9,985 bases of DNA from Candidatus Rokubacteria bacterium RIFCSPLOWO2_02_FULL_72_37 (GTDB taxonomy: Bacteria; Methylomirabilota; Methylomirabilia; Rokubacteriales; CSP1-6), in NCBI GenBank assembly GCA_001790315.1, contig MGCE01000065.1, forward strand, positions 1 through 9,985, read 5' to 3'. This document shows, piece by piece, positions 5,635-9,985 of the stretch; the first letter of the stretch is position 1; each line of letters begins with the position of its first letter. The position numbers and the translations under genes were made by a program. The notes beneath the pieces are model-generated. The model was not told the origin of the DNA. It made no database searches and saw nothing but the letters and a program-made list of their open reading frames with translations.

Positions 5635-7230
5635 TCAGACGGCGGAGGCGGTCGGAGCCTGGGTGGTCGGCTCGGGCGCGTAGAACGACGACTCTCCCTC
5701 CCCGCGCAGGCAGTCGCGGGTGAACTCGATCAGGTGGTGGCCCACGGTCGCGACGTGGATCAGCTCCTCGAGCCTGCCCCCGCGGAGCGCCGGCCACGCC
5801 ATGCGCCAGAACGTCCGCCGGTAATCGCCGCGGACGCCGATGCGCCACACGATGCGCCCGAGCAGGCCGAGGCCCATCAGCGCGTTCCGCCACGAGGCGC
5901 GCTCGGGGCTCCTGGGGTACGCGAGGCGGTTGGGGAAGGTGTGGCGCAGGTTGTGGGCGTATCGGCCGTAGATCGCGTCGGGATCGTACGCCGCAGTGAT
6001 GCACCGCCGCCACATCTCGAGGACCGTCTCGTAGGGCAGCTTGAACACGACGTTCGACTCGCGCCCGCCGCCGTGCAGCAGGCGGTCGTCGCGCTCGAGC
6101 CTCCGCCAGAGCGGCGTCTTCGGCAGCGCGTAGAGGACGTTGATCGTGAGCACGGGGATCTGCGAGGCGCGGATGAACTCGATGATGTGATCCGCCGTCT
6201 CCTCCGTGTCCGTGTCGAGCCCGACGATGATCCCCGAGACGACCTCCAGCCCGTACCCGTTGATGCGCCGCACCGCTTCGAGCATGGGCATCCGGAGATT
6301 CTGATCCTTGGAGATCGAGTGCAGGGCATGCGGCTCCGGGGACTCGATCCCGCAGAAGACGGTGATGAACCCCGCCGCGCGCATGAGCCCCAGGATGCGC
6401 TCGTTCTTGGCGATGTTGAGCGTCGCCTCGCACGCGAACCGGAGCGGATACCGACGCTGCGCCTGCCACTCGATCAGGTGCGGCAGGAAGTCGAGCGCCG
6501 CGCGCTGGTTCCCGATGAAATTGTCGTCCACGAAGTAGACCGTCGTGACCCCGCCCGCGGCGAGCTCGTCGAGCTCCGCCAGCACCTGGCCCGGTGTCTT
6601 GAGCCGGGGGTTCTTGCCGTAGAGCGCGGGGATGTCGCAGAACTCGCACGCGTAGGGGCAGCCGCTCGAGAACTGGATGTTGGCGAGGAAGTACTCCCGC
6701 AGGTTGACCCGCCGGTAGGCCGGGCGCGGGAAGTCGACCAGCGCGAGCCGCTCGCCGGTCTCGAACCGGAGCTGGCCCGCCGGCCGATCCGCGTGGCCGT
6801 CGAGATACTCGATCACCTCGTCGGTCGCATCCCCGAGCTCGCCCAGGTGCAGGACGTCGGCGTCAGGGTAGTCCTCGGGACAGCTGGACACCGACGGTCC
6901 GCCCAGCACGACGGCGCGGCCGTGCGCGTGAGCGCGCGCGATCAGGTCCCTGATGCGCGCCCGCTGCACGTGCATGCCCGACGTGAGCACGGCGTCCGCC
7001 CAGCGGAAGTCCTCGTCGGTCGCGCGGCGCGAGTTCTCGTCGACGAAGCGGACGTCCCACGTCTCGGGCAGGTACGCGGCGGCGACGAGCAGCCCCTGCG
7101 GCGGCATGAAGGCGCGCACGCGTCCGCCGAAGAGCGGGTAGGCGTGCTGGAAGGTGCCGAACGAGCGCGCATACTCCGGGTACACACACAGGACGCGTCG
7201 ACGATTCACCGGCCGGTACCGGGTGCGCAT
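5635..7230 (-). CDS. B12-binding radical SAM protein (DUF4070-type, HpnP-like)
   Basis: 531 residues. The N-terminal part, starting RRVLCVYPEYARSFGTF, is a cobalamin-binding-like Rossmann domain including VRFVDENSR and GMHVQRARI, with VVLGGPSVS. The radical SAM core has the iron-sulfur motif CPYACEFC (Cys191, 195, 198) after IQFSSG, then DIPALYGKNPRLKTP, VYFVDDNFIGN, EATLNIAKNE, FCGIESPE and GLEVVSGIIVGLDTDTEET. The C-terminus with LPKTPLWRRLER, MWRRCITAAYDP and DYRRTFWRMAW fits the DUF4070 family. Such enzymes use SAM, a 4Fe-4S cluster and often methylcobalamin to alkylate unactivated carbons. The layout recalls hopanoid C-2 methylase HpnP, but paralogues are many, no other hopanoid gene is in view, and the substrate is unknown. 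ATG 7230 was chosen because it follows GGTAGGA closely and precedes the conserved start; the frame stays open further upstream without homology. A separate promoter region before imuA follows it. Confidence 0.9.
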   Translation of the reverse strand: MRTRYRPVNRRRVLCVYPEYARSFGTFQHAYPLFGGRVRAFMPPQGLLVAAAYLPETWDVRFVDENSRRATDEDFRWADAVLTSGMHVQRARIRDLIARAHAHGRAVVLGGPSVSSCPEDYPDADVLHLGELGDATDEVIEYLDGHADRPAGQLRFETGERLALVDFPRPAYRRVNLREYFLANIQFSSGCPYACEFCDIPALYGKNPRLKTPGQVLAELDELAAGGVTTVYFVDDNFIGNQRAALDFLPHLIEWQAQRRYPLRFACEATLNIAKNERILGLMRAAGFITVFCGIESPEPHALHSISKDQNLRMPMLEAVRRINGYGLEVVSGIIVGLDTDTEETADHIIEFIRASQIPVLTINVLYALPKTPLWRRLERDDRLLHGGGRESNVVFKLPYETVLEMWRRCITAAYDPDAIYGRYAHNLRHTFPNRLAYPRSPERASWRNALMGLGLLGRIVWRIGVRGDYRRTFWRMAWPALRGGRLEELIHVATVGHHLIEFTRDCLRGEGESSFYAPEPTTQAPTASAV

Positions 7231-7314
7231 GAGTCCTACCAAGCATAGCGCATTCGGACTAGGTACGCGTGCTGCACCGCGTTCGGCTAGAATGCGAGCC
7301 CGAGGAGGGACCCC
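7231..7314. promoter_or_regulatory. Divergent intergenic region with SDR promoter -10 and RBS
   Basis: 84 bp between the divergent radical SAM and SDR genes must hold both promoters. On the plus strand TAGAAT (7288-7293) matches the -10 consensus at five of six positions; no good -35 is seen. AGGAGGG (7303-7309) is a strong ribosome binding site 5 nt before ATG 7315. On the minus strand TATGCT (7247-7242) is a possible -10 for the radical SAM gene. Confidence 0.45.
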
Positions 7315-8082
7315 ATGGAAATCAAGAGCGTCAACGCCGCGGTCACCGGGGGCGCCTCGGGCCTCGGGCGCGCGACCGTCGAGCGCATCGTGAAGCTCGG
7401 AGGGCGCGCGGCGATCATCGATCTGCCCACCTCGAAGGGCGCCGAGCTCGCGCGCACGCTCGGCGGCGACACGCTCTTCACGCCCGCCGACGTCACGAGC
7501 GGCGAGCAGCTCGGCGGCGCGCTCGCCGAGGCGCGTCACCGCCTCGGTGGCGTGAACGTCCTCGTCAACTGCGCCGGCATCGGCCCCGCCGCCAAGACCG
7601 TGAGCAAGGGCAACCCGGCCAAGCTCGAGGACTTCACGCGGGTCGTCACCGTGAACCTGATCGGCCACTTCAACGCGATCCGGCTGGCCGCGGCGCTGAT
7701 GGCGCAGAACCCGCCCGGCGCGGACGGGGAGCGCGGCGTCATCGTCAACACGGCGTCGGTCGCCGCGTTCGACGGCCAGGTCGGCCAGGCCGCCTACGCG
7801 GCGTCCAAGGGCGGCATCGTCGGGATGACCCTGCCGATCGCCCGCGACCTGGCCGACCTGGGCATCCGCGTGTGCACCATCGCGCCGGGGATCTTCGACA
7901 CGCCGCTGCTCGCCACGCTGCCGGAGCCGGTGCGAGCCTCCCTCGCCAAGCAGGTGCCGTTCCCGTCGCGGCTCGGTCGGTCCGAGGAGTACGCGGCGCT
8001 GGCGTGCCACATCATCGAGAACGGGATGCTGAACGGCGAGACGATCCGCCTCGACGGCGCGATCCGCATGGCCCCCCGCTGA
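7315..8082 (+). CDS. SDR oxidoreductase, type II 3-hydroxyacyl-CoA dehydrogenase-like
   Basis: 255 residues, a full-length classical short-chain dehydrogenase/reductase. It contains the NAD-binding TGGASGLG (residues 11-18), the acidic strand-2 end IIDLP (favouring NAD over NADP), ADVTS, NCAGIG (85-90), VNLIGHFN with Asn114, the catalytic Ser148 in VNTASVAA, and Tyr161 and Lys165 in YAASK. It also has IAPGIFDTPLL. The C-terminal LDGAIRMAPR is characteristic of the HSD17B10 / type II 3-hydroxyacyl-CoA dehydrogenase group, which oxidises 3-hydroxyacyl-CoA in fatty acid or branched-chain amino acid breakdown in the cytoplasm. The start is set by a strong AGGAGGG. No acyl-CoA genes are adjacent, so the exact substrate is open. 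The following gene begins at its stop codon. Confidence 0.92.
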   Translation: MEIKSVNAAVTGGASGLGRATVERIVKLGGRAAIIDLPTSKGAELARTLGGDTLFTPADVTSGEQLGGALAEARHRLGGVNVLVNCAGIGPAAKTVSKGNPAKLEDFTRVVTVNLIGHFNAIRLAAALMAQNPPGADGERGVIVNTASVAAFDGQVGQAAYAASKGGIVGMTLPIARDLADLGIRVCTIAPGIFDTPLLATLPEPVRASLAKQVPFPSRLGRSEEYAALACHIIENGMLNGETIRLDGAIRMAPR

Positions 8083-8737
8083 CCCGCTACGAGACGCGGT
8101 CGCGGCTGTCGGGACGGATCCGCGTCGTGGACTACCGGCGCGAGCGCCGCCTGATCGTCGCCGGCGACATCCTATCCGTCTATCCGCTGGACGGTGACTG
8201 GTCGCGCGTCGAGGGCGAGTACTGGTGGCACGCGCTCACCACGCTGCCGCTCCCGCCCCGCCCGCGGGCGCTCCTAATCGGGCTGGGCGGCGGCACACAG
8301 GTCCACCTCCTCCAGCGCCTGACGGCGCCGCGGCTGGTCACGGTGATCGAGCGTGACCCGGCGATCCTGCGCGTCGCGACCGCGTGGTTCGGCCTGGACC
8401 GCGTCCGTCGGCTCGAGTGTCTCTGCGCCGACGCGACCACGGCCGTCCCGGCCCTCGGGCGGGCACGACGCCGCTTCGACTTCATCATGGAGGACGCGGC
8501 GTACGCGGATGCGCCGGACCGCGGCCGGCCGCTCGCGCTCGGGCTCGCCAGCCTCGTGTCGTCGCGCGGCGTACTCGTCGTGAACCGCCACCGCCGCAGC
8601 GACGGCCACGAGATCGCGCGCCTGCTGCGCCCGCGGTTCGAGGAGGTGACGGTCCGGTACGTGCGCCAGGGCGGCGAGAACTTGCTCGTGTGCTGCAAGC
8701 ACCCGCGGCGCGGGTGGGAAGCCCCCCCGACCTCCGC

Positions 8738-8762
<25 letters not shown>
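8079..8762 (+). CDS. Spermidine synthase-like Rossmann methyltransferase-fold protein
   Basis: About 227 residues. It opens YETRSRLSGRIRVVDYRRERRLIV, the usual N-terminal strand pattern of spermidine-synthase-like proteins, then EGEYWWHALTT. The SAM-type nucleotide loop is ALLIGLGGGTQVHLL. The second acidic strand is VTVIERDP, followed by CADATTAV. The expected catalytic DxxDP-like loop is replaced by FIMEDAAYADAP, so aminopropyl transfer is doubtful and another SAM-dependent role is equally possible. No ATG or GTG lies near the conserved N-terminus. The likeliest start is CTG at 8079, sharing CTGA with the SDR stop (coupled translation). GTG at 8127 would cut off conserved residues. The last 25 bp overlap the convergent ettA 3' end, so the C-terminal tail is probably not conserved. 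Confidence 0.75.

Positions 8763-9985
<1,223 letters not shown>

Overview
The window is very GC-rich (roughly 70% by eye) bacterial chromosomal DNA with dense genes, short gaps, some GTG/TTG-type starts and long chance ORFs opposite real genes. Gene content suggests an uncultured soil or groundwater bacterium. The repeat family and gene style recall Methylomirabilota/Rokubacteria or deltaproteobacteria-like lineages, but this is inference without any 16S or marker-gene support.

Layout. Positions 1-5547 (minus strand) hold an imuA-imuB-dnaE2 mutagenesis cassette, the error-prone translesion system usually induced by DNA damage. ImuA (5002-5547) overlaps imuB (3308-5005) by a GTGA start/stop. 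A 202-bp gap follows, then dnaE2 (3105 down to the left edge, where it is cut). Next, still on the minus strand, is a B12-binding radical SAM protein (5635-7230). Plus-strand genes follow: an SDR resembling type II 3-hydroxyacyl-CoA dehydrogenase (7315-8082), then a spermidine-synthase-like Rossmann methyltransferase-fold protein (about 8079-8762). The latter overlaps the 3' end of a convergent ettA (ABC-F ATPase, minus strand, 8738 to the right edge, N-terminus cut).

Two things stand out. First, dnaE2 is interrupted in frame by a 137-residue mini-intein (499-909). It has Cys1, a block B TxxH, a DHNF-containing block F, terminal His-Asn and a Ser+1 extein residue. It sits in the conserved GFPE/SHA motif, four residues from where the cyanobacterial DnaE split intein sits. 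Second, a ~143-bp repeat with terminal inverted repeats occurs twice. One copy lies between imuB and dnaE2. The other lies inside the imuB reading frame, where it is translated as about 48 extra residues. Each copy is flanked by its own, unrelated inverted duplication (35 bp, 31 matching; 26 bp, 23 matching). The copies therefore sit in the loops of long palindromes whose arms are locally derived. The first palindrome contains the dnaE2 start codon and ribosome binding site, so it could affect dnaE2 expression.

Together, ImuA, ImuB and DnaE2 would form the mutasome. ImuB appears to have lost one polymerase acidic residue, leaving DnaE2 as the likely catalyst, and DnaE2 must splice before it can work. 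The remaining genes (radical SAM, SDR, methyltransferase-like, EttA) have no obvious link to mutagenesis.
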